Numbered from the stretch's first letter, positions 13,490 through 26,074 are shown. The stretch is 64,000 bases of DNA from Clavelina lepadiformis (GCF_947623445.1 NC_135241.1:25112501-25176500), one strand, 5' to 3'. Program-made: numbers and translations. The notes: generated from the sequence alone by a model not told the origin.

Positions 13490-14600
13490 TATAGCAGTTT
13501 AGTATATAAGTATTTTGGTTTGCCAAGCTAACAATTTTTGTCATTTGCAACAAATTATTTGATTATGATTTAAATACAACGATAAGCAATTATTTGAAAT
13601 CTTCCCAAATACCAGGATTTCGAATCTATATCATTGCAGATATCGAGAAAATTTGTTAGAAGTATCGGTAGAACGCGGTCAACTTGCTTACCTGTTAGTG
13701 ATAGCGTTTGTTAGTCTTATCCATTTGATTTTTACATATTTTTATGACGCCATTGTTATTGTGTAAAACTTTAAGACTTCAATGTTGGAAGACAAGTCGA
13801 TTAAATTAAAATATCTAATTTAAATGCCGAAGTCGGTCAAATTCTGAACCTGTCAAACTGAAATTTTCCGTTATTATACTCCAATTGGTGTTTTCTACTC
13901 TTTCGAATCCTTGAGAGCGTTTTCTGCCTTGTTTTAATTCATGATGTTCGATTTTTGATTCTTGGTTAAAACTTGCTAAAATTTCTTCCAAATGGGAAGG
14001 TTTTAAGCGAAAGATTTCATTTTAATATTTTTGATTTAGATCATTGTCAAAACTTCGTTTTAGATTGTATCACCTCTACTTTAATGAACGGAATTAATCG
14101 CATTCTACTTAATTTTGTTTCCTCTCCCTTGTCCACATTCACTTCAGAAACATTTTTTTAGTATTAAAACTGTGTCTATGTTTTGTGGTCGTGCTAGCTT
14201 ACCAAGTGGAAATATCTTGTACATTCAACTCTTCAGGTTTGTGTTCATAAAAAACTGTTTTCTTGCGACATAACAACAGTTGGTCGCTCCACAATCACAC
14301 CGTGACGCGACACTTAATCGAAAGACACTTTATCGAACGACACTTTATCGAAAGACAGCTACAGTAACACACACACACACACAAGCTACAGTAACTTTGA
14401 TTTTCAAAACCTACACCAAATAAACAACTAAAATTTATGATTTTTGGAGATATGTTTTACATGCATGTCCAACTACAATCAGTTGGCATGTTAACACAAA
14501 TTGTTGAAGCAATAATGGTGTTCAATTAATCATGTGACCATGTTACAATAGAATATTTTGCATGAAACAAATAAAGAACAAATCTGTTAATCACTTATAT
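13490..14600. repeat. Duplicated 3' flank of FBXL-c
   Basis: Counterpart of 5680-6913 and 26825-27956, in the same order and orientation. A small cluster of the motif GACACTTTATCGAA is inserted at 14302-14352, followed by an AC-rich run (CACACACACACAC). Confidence 0.7.
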
Positions 14601-14956
14601 TAACCTTCATTCAAAATTCACTCAAAATCTTTTAAAGTAATTTTCTTCAAAACACGAATGGCATCTCCAATGTGTTCAAGCTCATCGATTGACGTCGTAT
14701 TCCAGTATACTGTAAGGTCAGTTACAATAGAATATTTTGTACAATAGAATATTTTGTAATATGTGACCATGTTACAATAGAATATTTTGCATGAAACAAA
14801 CAAAGAAAAATTCTGTTAATCACTTAAATTAGCCTTCATTCAATATTCACTCAAAATCTTCTAAAGTAAACTTCTTCATAAAACAACTGGTGTCTTCACC
14901 CTGTTTAAATTCTTCGAATGTCATCTTATTCCCGAACACTGCAAGGTCAGGTTTCC
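14529..14956. repeat. Tandem duplication of the last exon of FBXL-c
   Basis: Two roughly 190-bp copies lie side by side: 14529-14718 and 14759-14956. Each includes a version of exon 8 ending in KITLKDFE or KFTLEDFE plus stop, and the following 3' sequence with ATGTGACCATGTTACAATAG. The outer copy (14618-14718) has lost the splice acceptor and first exon bases, so it is probably a relic. Its peptide (SIDELEHI) is nonetheless closer to FBXL-b (PIDELEQI) than the usable copy is. Confidence 0.8.
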
Positions 14957-17900
14957 TGTAACAATGTAACAAGTCAAATCGTTTTATTGTTAATGTGCAA
15001 CCTATGTAACCTATATAACTAGTATTAGCTTGAAGTTTAAATTAGTTGACTCGTGACGAAAAATGTACACACACTGACACTATCACAAAAGTGTAGCAAT
15101 ACCAAATATTGTTTTAAAATTTTCTTCTCATATTACATTGCTTCTCATGGTTGCATTGTTTGTTTGTTTCTACGAGTAACCTGCAAAAATTGCTCGCCAA
15201 TTTTTTATATCTTGCTTTTCCTTGTGGTTGTTGCTGCTTCACATTATTTGTGTTCGCAGATTCTCGAATGAGTCGCATTACTCCCTCCTCGGGCAACTGC
15301 GGCTTCTGTGCGTGCTAGTTATCCCTGTGTCTGGGGTGCAAAGCGCATCGTGACGCGACACTTAATCGAAAGACAGTTTATCGAACCACACTTTATCGAA
15401 ACGACAGCTGATCGAACCGACAGTTGATCGAATGACCAGTAATCGAACCGACAGTTGATCAAACCGACATTTGATCGAATCGACTGTTGCTTCTCCCGCA
15501 CACAGTCATAGCAAAACGTGGCGTACAGTTGCATTGTTTGCTGTAGAAAATTGAAATTTGGTGACTTTTCATAAAAAATGTTCAGCTATCTGTCCATGTT
15601 TGTTTGATAAAGTTGGATTTTGTAATTTTTGAGATATTGTGATATTTATATAGTTTTGTACTCTCTCCGCATTGAAGCGTATTACAGTACTCATGTACGC
15701 ATGAATAACTTGACTAAATATTCTCTTTCGTTCTCTTCTCGCGGTCAGGGGCGCGGCGTAACAATACCACAATTTTTTCAAACAGTGGTAAACACTGCAG
15801 TTTGAAACTCAATAAGAAACGGCGGGCCGTATTCTTGTGATAACTTATTAATATGTTTCGGGCCGGACGATTGGGCCGCCATGCGAAATCGTCAACTTCA
15901 TGATACAAATATAAAATATAGATATAAAATATAAATCGTCAACTTTATGATATAAATATAAAATATAGATATAAAATATAAATCGTCAACTTTATGATAT
16001 ATACATCACAATTCATTAATGCACACCATTACAAAGACCGCACATCACAATGGCTTATTGTCTCTATGTTTGAGAAACACGCAATTAAGATCCGAGGCTT
16101 AAAATGACACCGAGGCTTAAGATGTTACACCTATAATATAATTCATCAGTGTGATATCATAAATCTTGCTTGAAGCTATTGTCAAAGTTTGTAGTTCGAT
16201 CAACTGTCGGTTTGATCAACTGTCGGTTCGATAAATTGTCGTTCGATCAACTGTCGGTTCGATTAATTGTCGTTCGATAAAGTGTCGTTCGATAAAGTGT
16301 CGTAGTACCATAGCGCATAGCCTAGCAAGCCGAATCGAATCCACATTTGGAGCAGCGACGGAAAAGTCGTGGTTTTGTTTCGTTACGCCGTTGCTTTTAT
16401 GTTGGCTTAAGCTGTGGCTCAAGTAGAGTTTTAATTATTTCTCTGTTTCTGTTTTTATGACGTTTAGTCACCGCAATTAAACAAAACAATATCGGTCTAA
16501 CGATCAGGCCGTTACCGAATTAAGAGTGTTCCTGGAAGTCTAGGTAGATAATAATTACACGTCACATGCTAAGTAAAAATTAAATGACCAGCAACCTGTA
16601 TGTCCGTTGTTCTATTCTGTTCTAATCTAATCTGCTGTTGCAGTTTGGCCAATACACGTGTTGTTGGAGTATTTGTGTCAAGCTTAATTATCAAGTTCAG
16701 GATATCCCGTTTCAACAGTTCGTTTCAACACTTCAACACTTCAACGGTTCGTCAACTATAAGCATTTTTCGCTCTTCAAGCTTTTACTAACATTTAATCC
16801 CCTATCTCGGAAAATTATACAATAACAACAACGGTATTCTCAGCATCGTATTTAAAGAAAAGCAGCCTCTCTTAATAGTTTAAAACTTTAAAACGTAGAA
16901 TGCCCCTTTTCTACCCAAGCACTCCCTACTCGAGCGCCACACACCAAAACCAAACATAGATTCGACGAGAAAATTAGCGCGGGCGCTAATTACCAATTAG
17001 GTCCTCTAGGATAGCGGGATAACGCGTCACAGTAAATAAGCTAAAAACATGTAAATGACGAGAAAAAGTGCAGCAGTGCAGGAGTTGTTGTAAAAACCGA
17101 CAAATGAAGGGAACCGATACACAAATGAAGCAACGCACCGCTCCAGTAAACACAAATGTTAATAGTCACACATATTGAACTTAATTATTGTTTAAGTATT
17201 GTAACGATTGTTACAATCATAACAATCATATGATAACTATTGTATTTAAATTGAATCCACATTTGGAGAAGTTATAAGAGTAGAGTAAAAAAATACTGCA
17301 TTGACACACTAAGATAAAAGCTCCATAACAGTTTACGAGGTATTAGATATGAAAACAAACTCTAAATAGTAATAAATAGTTTAAACCGTAATCTAGTGCC
17401 TGACAAATTGAGTGATACAACATTAATACACAGTACTAATAAATAAGGTGCGTAGAAATATTCCGTGATAAAAGAACTTAAGGCAAAACCCGCCTAATTT
17501 GAAACATTAACTTAGGCAAGAAAAAACTTGTTGATTTGATCATGTTGGATTAGATTGTGTAAATTGACAACTTTTTTGTAATCAAAAATTCAAATAAAAT
17601 CTGATGATGATTTCATGTAAATGATTTCATGTATTTCAGGTAAATTGTTAAAATTATACTTCCCGTCATAACAAGAACTGATACTAGTGATCAAAATGTA
17701 AAAAATATCTTACCGCATCAAGACATGTTTAATTTTGTCGTCAGAAATACCGCTACAAAAAGCAATACCGAGAAAATGTAGTTTCGGCAAATAATGGTCT
17801 ATTTCCGCAAGCCAATCGCCTTCTAAATTTGTTAGTCCGTTTAAACAAACCACCTCTAGTTTTCTGCAAATAAAAACAAGTATAATTAAAAGATTATGTT

Positions 17901-20643
17901 AAATAATAAAGCAGGGTGAACATTTGAAAATTAAAAGTGAAGTTGTTACTGTTGCTAATAATGTTACTGTCAGCTACTTATTGGAACTTGCACAAGTTCT
18001 ATTGTGTGCATTTAAGTATTCTTTCCTATGCTATTCCAAGTGGTTGAAGAGCTTGTCTGCGTTTATCAATAAAAGTGCCCAATGCTTTCATCAAACAAGA
18101 CCAATATTATTGAATTGTTAGCATAAGAATAATTATCGTCGTATTGCAAACTGCTGCAATCGTACTGTTCAAACCTTATCGAGCTTGTTTGCGTTTTATT
18201 GATGAAATTGCCACAAAGTTTCCCGACATAATGAGCAAACATTTAAGCTTGAATATCTCCAGTTTGATAAACAAAATAACCAATTCGAAAAAACAGTGCT
18301 TTAAGCAACAGCAGTTAAAAACGACTCAAACATTTAAGGAAACAACGCTTTCAAAATCGACCAACATGACCAATTATTTCGCTGCGCAAATATGTTATAT
18401 TTCGACCCTTGGTCAACTAATTGTTCTCGCAGTTTCTTTTTTCTATTTTAAAAGCTTTTTGATATCTTGATTCATATTTGTTGATTTGTTTATACTCTGT
18501 GCAAGGACGTTACAGCGTGAACTAAGAATAGAATTCGAGCCACAACATCACAATCCAGGCGATTTAACCGCTCCGTCACCAAACCAACGGTGCGATGTCG
18601 AAGCGTTTTCAATTTGGTAATTTATTCTTTGTTTCTTTATTGTTTTATATAAACTCGCCAAACTTTGGCACAAAATTTCTGTGCTTTTATAGATATTAAG
18701 GATGGGAGTAATCTAAAAATAGAAATTGTTATTATAATTTATTTTGCTTTGACAACCAAAAGAATTTGAGACTTAACCTACCTGCATGATTTGATGAGTT
18801 TGTCGATCGATTCATCGGTGACTTTCCTGCAAATGTTAAGATCAATGCTCTCAAGATGAGGACATCTGGCGAAATAGTTACGAGAAAAACATGTAATAGT
18901 AAAGGAACTTGATACAAATTATAACAAATTTACCACAACAGCATACATACATTACAGTTACAAGTACACATCAATAGTGCTTTGACGATTGTAAATATTT
19001 CCTTCAAATAATATGGATGTCAGAAAATAATTTCTGTCTAGAATATTTTAAACAAATGAACACGACACCGCAGATTTATTGGTCTTGTTCAAAATTGAAG
19101 ACAAAACATAACCCTACCCAGATGATATTGCGTCTACTGTTTCATCAAGAACGGCATCTGTATAGCTGATGGAAAGGTCCCTCAAGTTCACCAGAGGTTT
19201 CTCTTGGAACAAATGATTAATTGCCAGGGGAGAAACGTTTCTTGCTCTTTGCAAATACAAGCATTCCAGTCTACAAGAAACATATTGCGCTTAGATTAAA
19301 CAGGTTGCATTACTGTAGTTCAACTCAACTTTAATGATGAATTGATTGAACCGAATAGCAAAAAAATCTTAAATATACCAGTTTTTATACCTTATTTTCC
19401 CACACAGCCCATAGATGCTTCTATCAGTAAGATTTTTGCAGTTATAAATATAAAAAGTTTTCAAGTTTGCAAGATGAAGGCAAGCATGAATCACTGAGTA
19501 GTCAGTCAAGTTAACTCCAGATAGAACTAAGGACTCAATGTTAATTTGTTTGCTGACAAGATTCACTATACTCCTGTACAAATTAAATGTTTTATCTGCG
19601 GTACATTTGATCATGTGTCAAAATGTTTTCGTACAATTCATACTGACAACAAGCTAACTTCAAACTTTGCAATAAAAATCATCCATACAAGATGTGTTAC
19701 CTATCGGTAAATTGTTGAACGTCGTAGCTAAGAAATTGCAAAATCTGACAAGGCATGTCAGCAATGAAATTAACACCTTTATCAGTAACTTGATGACATT
19801 CCGAGATGTTCAGTATTTGAAGATGCTCAAATTTGCTCACAACTTCCATAGCTTCATTATCGACGTTACTGCAAATATGACACTTCAGAAAAAAGCTGTC
19901 GTTACCAATACTAAATAGTAAATTTACATTGACAGACTATTAACAAACTTTTACAATATTTTAAAATGAACTGAAGGTTGTACCGAATTAAGTTGTTTAT
20001 GGTAATTAAAAGTAGACTGATGACGCAATCACAGATTTTGTGATCATTTACACTTTAACTAGATTGTCATTGTATTATCAAATGCATTTACCTGCATAAA
20101 CTAAGAATAAGGGTTTCAATTTTTGTACAGTTTTTTCGGATTTCTTCCAGGATTTGAGCCGTGACATAATCACAATCTGGCAATTCCAAGTTGACAATGT
20201 TTGAAAACTTGTAAAATAACCATCGTTTATCTGATCCAAACACTAAGTTTCCAGTGATTTCACTAAAAGTAAGTGATCGCAGATGTTCAGAATTTAACTC
20301 GATCACCGATGAGAGGTTCTCAATGAAGGAATCCTGAATTTAATTCATGAATAATAAAGCCTTCGTCGAAATTCAACACATTCACATCAAATAAAAACAG
20401 TAATAAGTAATTCTTTGACAGAATTATTATAGGTTCAACCCAGTTTATCACGTCTATTTCTTTCCATAATGAATGGTGAAACGACAATGATTTGAATTTA
20501 CGACAAACGAAGGCAACTACATTGAGAATGGTTACTGGAGACAAATAACTGAAAATCTCCAACCAAAGTTCCGGAGGAAGTTTCATCCAATTGACATCAC
20601 CTGCACATTCTCTGCTTAAGCGATCAGAAGCGGAATCCGCCAT
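14847..20643 (-). CDS. FBXL-c: F-box/leucine-rich-repeat gene, intron-1 donor damaged
   Basis: Exons corresponding to FBXL-b are 20419-20643, 20092-20333, 19701-19868, 19391-19573, 19118-19270, 18782-18865, 17714-17863 and 14847-14955. All eight are open and would give 437 aa if joined as in the paralogues. The F-box reads WMKLPPELWLEIFSYL. At the exon-1/intron-1 border the other copies have CTG|GT, but this copy has CTGTCAAAG, so the donor is lost. The nearest GT would shift the frame and stop early in exon 2. Without splicing the ORF ends after 107 aa, leaving an F-box with no LRRs. So this is either a recent pseudogene, a gene using an unseen donor, or an F-box-only product. Intron 7 is enlarged to about 2.8 kb by repeats. 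Sister of FBXL-b by its shared intron-6 insertion. Confidence 0.7.
15349..16309. mobile_element. Fold-back-like element with iterated inverted ends
   Basis: The left end (15349-15485) is a series of degenerate units of about 15 bp, such as CGACACTTAATCGAAAGACA and GACAGTTGATCGAA. The right end (about 16195-16309) is the same series inverted (TCGATAAAGTGTCGTTCGAT). The element is flanked by near-identical 9-mers, AAAGCGCAT at 15340-15348 and ATAGCGCAT at 16310-16318. It is 961 bp with no transposase seen. It lies in intron 7 of FBXL-c. Iterated inverted ends and a 9-bp duplication resemble fold-back elements; this assignment is inference. Confidence 0.65.
15886..16010. repeat. 47-bp tandem repeat
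   Basis: The phrase AAATCGTCAACTT recurs with GTC at 15891, 15938 and 15985, a period of 47 bp over about 2.6 copies. The rest of each unit is AT-rich (ATAAAATATAGATATAAAAT). It lies in the central part of the fold-back-like element. Confidence 0.75.
17880..18720. repeat. Intron-6 insertion shared with FBXL-b
   Basis: Counterpart of 8180-9010. It contains a plus-strand ORF of 108 codons (18144-18470) that is broken in the FBXL-b copy, so coding function is doubtful. Its presence in b and c marks them as the most recent duplicates. Confidence 0.6.
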
Positions 20644-20979
20644 AAGTTAACCTTATTTTAAACTGTAAATTTTGGATCGTAAATTCGATCGATGGTTGAT
20701 TTTGGATCAAAAGTAATAATCGCACCAAGATGTATTAGGAATAATGCGCAAGTAGAGCAATCAACACCGCAATTTCAGGTTTTTTAGCTTGAAACCTTTC
20801 AATATGTTTAAGATTAACCTGGTCTTAAACTCTTTATTTGTTTTACTTCACAAACATTAATTGCGACAAACATGTCTGTCATTGTTGTCATTATTTCGTT
20901 TTAAGTTTTGTCTACTTGTTCTTTGTCATTTCTCGGACATGATGTCTATTACCAGGCAACTCATAGCTGTCGTTGAACA

Positions 20980-21890
20980 AATTGCTGACAAATATTTCAA
21001 TAGAAACTTAAAAGTTTTTCATAACTGATGTTTCTTACTCGGTAGTTATTCTGCTTAACTCGAACTTAAGGTGATTGATGACGTCATTATCTGCAACTTT
21101 CCAATAAGTACTGACTATCTGCAGAAATCTTTATAGTTGTTATAAAATCTCCAAATCACCAAGACCCTAAACAACTCTACTGTGCACCATCTAACATGAG
21201 CACGCAAAGAGAAGTAAAACCGGGAACTGGTTGGAATGTGCTGCCAGGCAGAAGCGTCGACGCTGAGTTCAAACGTCTTTGCTGATAAAAAAAAATTACA
21301 TCCCTGACAATCATAAAATGGAAATATTTAATTCGATTTAAAATTCTAAGTCGCTTTTAAATCTGACCCTGAAATTTTCACACAAACTGTAGCGAGTTAA
21401 AGTCATGCTTGGAGTGAGACATTATATGACTAACACAAATGTACGCATTTTAACGCTTTTAACAACTGAAACGCTTTTATTTGAAACGAACATTTTATAT
21501 TTTAAAAGCGTTGAACAAAAAGTTGTGAAACTTGTAAATATTTTTATTGTTCGGGGTAATTTTCTGCAAGGTTGTCAATGAGGATTCAAAGTGTACGAAA
21601 AGTAAATTTAGGTATTTGTATATCTATTCACATCAGCAATATTTGTAGCATGCGACTTTGAACAAACGAAAGCTTGTTGTTGTGGGTTTGGAACTTGCAT
21701 ACGGTTGTTATCCTTTCTCATCATGGCGACCATATTGTATGGTCTGGTGCAATACAACGCTGGTTATTCACGGAGAAATCCAAGCAGGTGAAACACTTTA
21801 CATGTTTTCAACTTTCTCTTAACTTAATCAAAACAACGGATGCATAGGTCGGTGAATGAGCAATATTGAACGAGGTAGGACAACATGCTT
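20980..21890. repeat. Duplicated 5' flank of FBXL-c with conserved block
   Basis: Counterpart of 11120-11960. The common block is at about 21175-21300 (TTGGAATGTGCTGCCAGGCA, then CTTTGCTGATAAAAA), roughly 590 bp before the start codon. A perfect TGACGTCA palindrome occurs at 21079-21086. Confidence 0.7.
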
Positions 21891-21899
21891 GACAGTTAG

Positions 21900-24183
21900 T
21901 GGAGCATGAAATAACATAATATCAGCAGCTTATTTATCTTTGTGAGGACTGGGCTATGAGTAAACCAGTAGATACATAAAAATCAAAACGGATCTATATC
22001 TCTATCTTTCAAAAACTACAACTCACAATATAATAGACGCTCAAAAAGTCACATTTTAACAAAAGGTTCCAAAATATTACATTTATGCATAGTTCACTGT
22101 GGAAAGCAAATTCAAGAAATATATTTCCTCAAACAATTATGTTTGTTTGTTAAGAAGCAAACATTCGAACAGAAACATCCTTTTCGTTCAAAATGTAACT
22201 TTGTTCTGTGTTAATCATCCAATTGTAAGCATTTTCATTTGTCCTCACATGTTTTTACAACTTGACCAGCGGTTTATCGTTTGCAACGTTGTTACAGTTT
22301 CGTCTTTATCGTCGCTAAGGCACAAAAATATCTTCTAAAACTTATTTAATCAGGTTTATTTCACGTTTTTCTTGATAAAAACAACATCATCTAAAAAGGA
22401 AAAACAACATCTTCTAAAACTATTTTTCTTGACAGAGGACATTTGTTGTTTCATTGTTTTGGTGCGACTCCATTCTAAAGTTGATAAAAGTTTCGGTCGT
22501 GACATTATCTTATCTGACCTGACGGGATTTCAGATCGAAGCTTATTTGCACTTGCGCCCTTGTAATTGTTCTTCACACCTTGCCCACCTCGCACTACTAT
22601 CTCCGCTTAAACGCAAGTAGTTAGCATTTTTTCTCGTTGCATCAATGAAAGTCTGAAATTGCACTATAAATTGTTCTGTAACTCACACAGTTGCTTCACA
22701 TTCAAGTAGAAGGCAAGCAGCTTAGCAACGCACAAGACAAGGAAAGTTATTTAAGTTGAGCATAATCGTGACTAGTGAGTAAAAGATTTGACAAAGGAAG
22801 CAATAAATATGGTTAAAAATTGATGCTGTGTTTGAAGTAATGAGTCTCATTGCATGTCAGGTTAACATAACTTTTCATATTTTAGTTTTCATTGATTCAG
22901 TTAAAGTATTTTGTTCCTCAGCGATTCAGTTACTTTCGTTTCATTCAAACTTAAACTAAATTTCTAATTGAAAACATTTTAATCTACTGACTGTTGCCAA
23001 GTACTTTATAACTTTATATCTTACTACATACCAGTGTTGAAAAATAATTCGAAACGGTCGTTTATATTTTCCTAATTTTCTTTGTTTAATGACATCAAAT
23101 TTTGATCCAATTGTATCGCTACTTTGTCAAAGTCTGATCAAAAGTTACCGCGTCCTTTTAATTGAATAAATTTTCGTATCTAAGAAAATTGCTATCACGC
23201 GTTGAAATAATTTGTTTTAACCAAATTTGTACGAAAATAAGTTGTCGGATATAAATACTTGTGGGATCATCAGCAAGATGCAATAAAACTCCAAGTCATT
23301 ATGATAATAATATCATTTTCTCCAACTTTCAACTGCGTCAAATCCCGCAAGTAAACAAGTATGGCTGTCATTTGCTGATTGTTGCACATTTTTCCCAAAA
23401 ATGAGCAATCGGTGTTTGAAGTCAGACCCACATTTCCCGGGAAAAGTCGGAATATGACCGTGAATATATGATGTCACTTAAGCAAGAAGCATAAATTGCA
23501 GTTGTGGCAAAAGTTTGTCTGAATTTACTCAGCTTACAGCACTTTAAACGTTTCTAATCGTTTCATTACCAGCTTATATAATGAATTAAAATAAAACTTT
23601 TAACTCGAAGAGCGTTTGAAAAAAACAAACAACTGAAACCGGTAAAACTTAATCAAGATTCTGGAAAATGTCACATGATTTCCGGGATTTGCTGAATCAT
23701 TAAATACCTTTTACAGTATATATTTTGCTACGTTCCAACAATCAGTTTATTTTGCGCTATTGGGACTGGGGATTGAAATAAAAAATGTTAGCTGATAACA
23801 ATCCGCACTAAGCTAATGGACAAGAACCGATTAGGCCTACTTAAAATTCATATAAGTAAATTAATGCAAATGTTACCATGCAGTTATAGCCTATCAACCG
23901 GAGCGTAATTTGTCTGTCGGTAAACTTAAGTTCGCAGAGTTTTCACGCAGAGAGGTTTCTTGATATTCAACACTGCAATATTGAAATATATTTTGTGTGA
24001 AATGCGCAATAAATGTTTTCTCGTGTTGATTTATCATTTCATTTCTATGAATATGTTAAACAGGGAAACCAAACTGGTTCAAGAACTTGACGTTTGTGAA
24101 CATTTTTCTTCTTTCACAGTAAATAGAAAGCTTTTGGTACAAATATATCCTGCGTTAAAGACATCGAATTTATTTGTGACGAA
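21900..24183. other. Region between FBXL-c and RTF1
   Basis: About 2.3 kb with no ORF that I can support. The plus ORFs at 22099-22338, 22372-22620 and 23960-24187 lack domain character and have biased, AT-driven composition. It should contain the RTF1 promoter, but I cannot place a core element with confidence. Confidence 0.4.
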
Positions 24184-25941
24184 ATGAGCAGCAAAAGAAA
24201 AAATCGTTTCTTTTCTGAATCAGATGAATCTGGCAGTGAAGATTTTCTTCAAGTAGATTCATCTTCAGCAAATCATCGAATGAGCGGCATCACTTCATCG
24301 AAACCAAAAATGCGGATATCAACAACAAACTCTTTCGACGAAGAAGCACTCAGAAAGAAATTTGATGACGGTTACGATTCGGATCTGGTCGGAGATGAAA
24401 TGGATCGTCGCCGATTGTCGAACATGACGGAGAAAGAACGCGAGCTCGAATTTTATAACAGATTAGAACGACGCGAAACTCTGCAAAAACGATTCGAACT
24501 CGAAAAGAAGCTTCTACTTGGACAACGGCGAGGAGAAGAAGAAAAATACCAACAGAAGAGAAAGAAGCGAAAAATATCCGTCGCGAGTTCTCCATCTTCT
24601 CCGCCGGACGCTTCCAACAGGAAGAGAATCATGGGAAAGAGAAAAGAAAACGAAGCTTTAGAAAAGTTGAAAGCGGAAAGACAACGAAAGAAGAACAAAG
24701 CCGTAAAGACAAAATTGCAAGTCAGTGCTGTTTACTCGGACGATGGTGATGATGAAATGCCGATGCCGAGGAGTCGACCTGCCGCAACGGTTCCCAGTTC
24801 TACCGATACAAACTTTCATAAAGAACTTGCTTACACATCAGACGAAGATGGTCAAGATAACAATGTTACAATGCAACCTCCACTGAGCAAGGACAAGGTT
24901 TCAACCATTCGATTGTCAAGATTCAGGTTGGAAAGATGGTTTTATCTTCCAATGTTTAGAGAAGTTGTGTTGGGATGTTACGTCCGAATTGGAATCGGCA
25001 ATCATGAAGGCAAGCCGGTTTATCGAATGGCTGAAATAGTCGATGTTGTTGAAACTGCCAAAATTTATCACCTGGGTAAAGTTCGAACAAACTTGGGTTT
25101 CAGACTGAAGCACGGTCAGCAAACGCGCGTCTTCAGGCTGGAATTTGTTTCCAATTCCAAGTTAACGGATTCTGAATTCTCCAAATGGAAGCAAGCAATG
25201 GAAGAAGCGGGCGAATCTTTTCCAACCTTCGATGACATCAGAAAGAAGCAAGCCGCTATCAACAAAGCACAATCGTACAATTTCAAAGACACCGACATCG
25301 ATCGCATCGTCAAAGAAAAAAGTCGATTCCGAAAGACTCCAATTAATTATGCAAGGAGTAAGACCGACATCATGAAGCAGATAGATATTGCCCTGGAGAG
25401 GAATGATACTGTTGAGGCGGCTCGTCTCGTTGATGTCTTAAATAAATTGGAAGAACGCGCCACTCAACTGGACAATCAGAGACAGAATCATTTGGCCGGG
25501 ACCACTTACATAAATAAAGGAATTAAATTGCACAACTTGCAAAAGGTGATGGCCTACAAGGAAGAGTGGAAAGATCCGCGGAACAACGAGGCCGACCCAT
25601 TCACAAGAAAAAAATGCAAACCGCTCCTCATGTGCAACACAAAAGATGGGAAGCAGAAAAAAAGATTCCTCCAGGAAATAGACAAACGTTACGGCACCGG
25701 TTCGTCAGAAAGCAAATCTGATCCTGAACCAAGCAACATGGCAACTGTTACTGCGCAACCAAAGCACATGTCCGAAGATCCTTTTGGTGTTCACGATTTT
25801 GACTTAAACATAGATCTGCAGATGCTTTCAGCCGACGAGAAGCCTGCGGCAACCAAAGTAAATCCATTGAGTAAGATTTCCGACAACCCTCATCATTCAA
25901 TTGGTTTTGCTAAATGCAAAAAGCGCAAGACTTTGATATAA
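24184..25941 (+). CDS. RTF1: RTF1 homologue, Paf1/RNA polymerase II complex component
   Basis: 585 aa in one exon. Rtf1 links the Paf1 complex to elongating RNA polymerase II and promotes histone H2B ubiquitylation in the nucleus. The acidic, Ser-rich N-terminus is followed by the histone-modification segment (YDSDLVGDEMDRRRL..MTEKEREL, residues about 64-110). A long basic charged region with KKRKK-type stretches comes next (about 110-200). The Plus3 domain covers about 238-345 (STIRLSRFRLERW, REVVLGCYVRIGIG, TRVFRLEFVSN). A helical region follows, then the conserved C-terminal motifs DPFTRKKCKPLLM (about 471-483) and DPFGVHDFDLNIDLQ (about 532-546). It is somewhat shorter than the vertebrate protein. 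The ATG gives the expected MSSKRKNR start. The absence of introns contrasts with its multi-exon neighbours, so it could be an old retrocopy that became the working gene. It stands between FBXL-c and FBXL-d on the opposite strand. Confidence 0.95.
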   Translation: MSSKRKNRFFSESDESGSEDFLQVDSSSANHRMSGITSSKPKMRISTTNSFDEEALRKKFDDGYDSDLVGDEMDRRRLSNMTEKERELEFYNRLERRETLQKRFELEKKLLLGQRRGEEEKYQQKRKKRKISVASSPSSPPDASNRKRIMGKRKENEALEKLKAERQRKKNKAVKTKLQVSAVYSDDGDDEMPMPRSRPAATVPSSTDTNFHKELAYTSDEDGQDNNVTMQPPLSKDKVSTIRLSRFRLERWFYLPMFREVVLGCYVRIGIGNHEGKPVYRMAEIVDVVETAKIYHLGKVRTNLGFRLKHGQQTRVFRLEFVSNSKLTDSEFSKWKQAMEEAGESFPTFDDIRKKQAAINKAQSYNFKDTDIDRIVKEKSRFRKTPINYARSKTDIMKQIDIALERNDTVEAARLVDVLNKLEERATQLDNQRQNHLAGTTYINKGIKLHNLQKVMAYKEEWKDPRNNEADPFTRKKCKPLLMCNTKDGKQKKRFLQEIDKRYGTGSSESKSDPEPSNMATVTAQPKHMSEDPFGVHDFDLNIDLQMLSADEKPAATKVNPLSKISDNPHHSIGFAKCKKRKTLI

Positions 25942-26074
25942 ACATTCAGTTCTAGTTGAATTTGTCTATTGTAAGACAAATTGACAGTCATTGTGTTTTA
26001 CATAATTTAGATTTATTTTGATGCTGAATCTACTGATGTGTGTTTACGTTGTGTTTACACGAGTCGATGATTGA

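Noticed and set aside
15340..16320. CRISPR-like array
   Set aside because: The repeat units are degenerate, without spacers of constant size, inverted at the two ends, and in a eukaryotic intron.
18144..18470. 108-codon plus ORF in intron 6 of FBXL-c as a gene
   Set aside because: The counterpart in FBXL-b is broken by stops and indels, and no start or domain is conserved. Kept only as a repeat.
24350..24698. Minus-strand ORFs over RTF1
   Set aside because: Shadows of the RTF1 coding strand with low-complexity Ser/Phe content.
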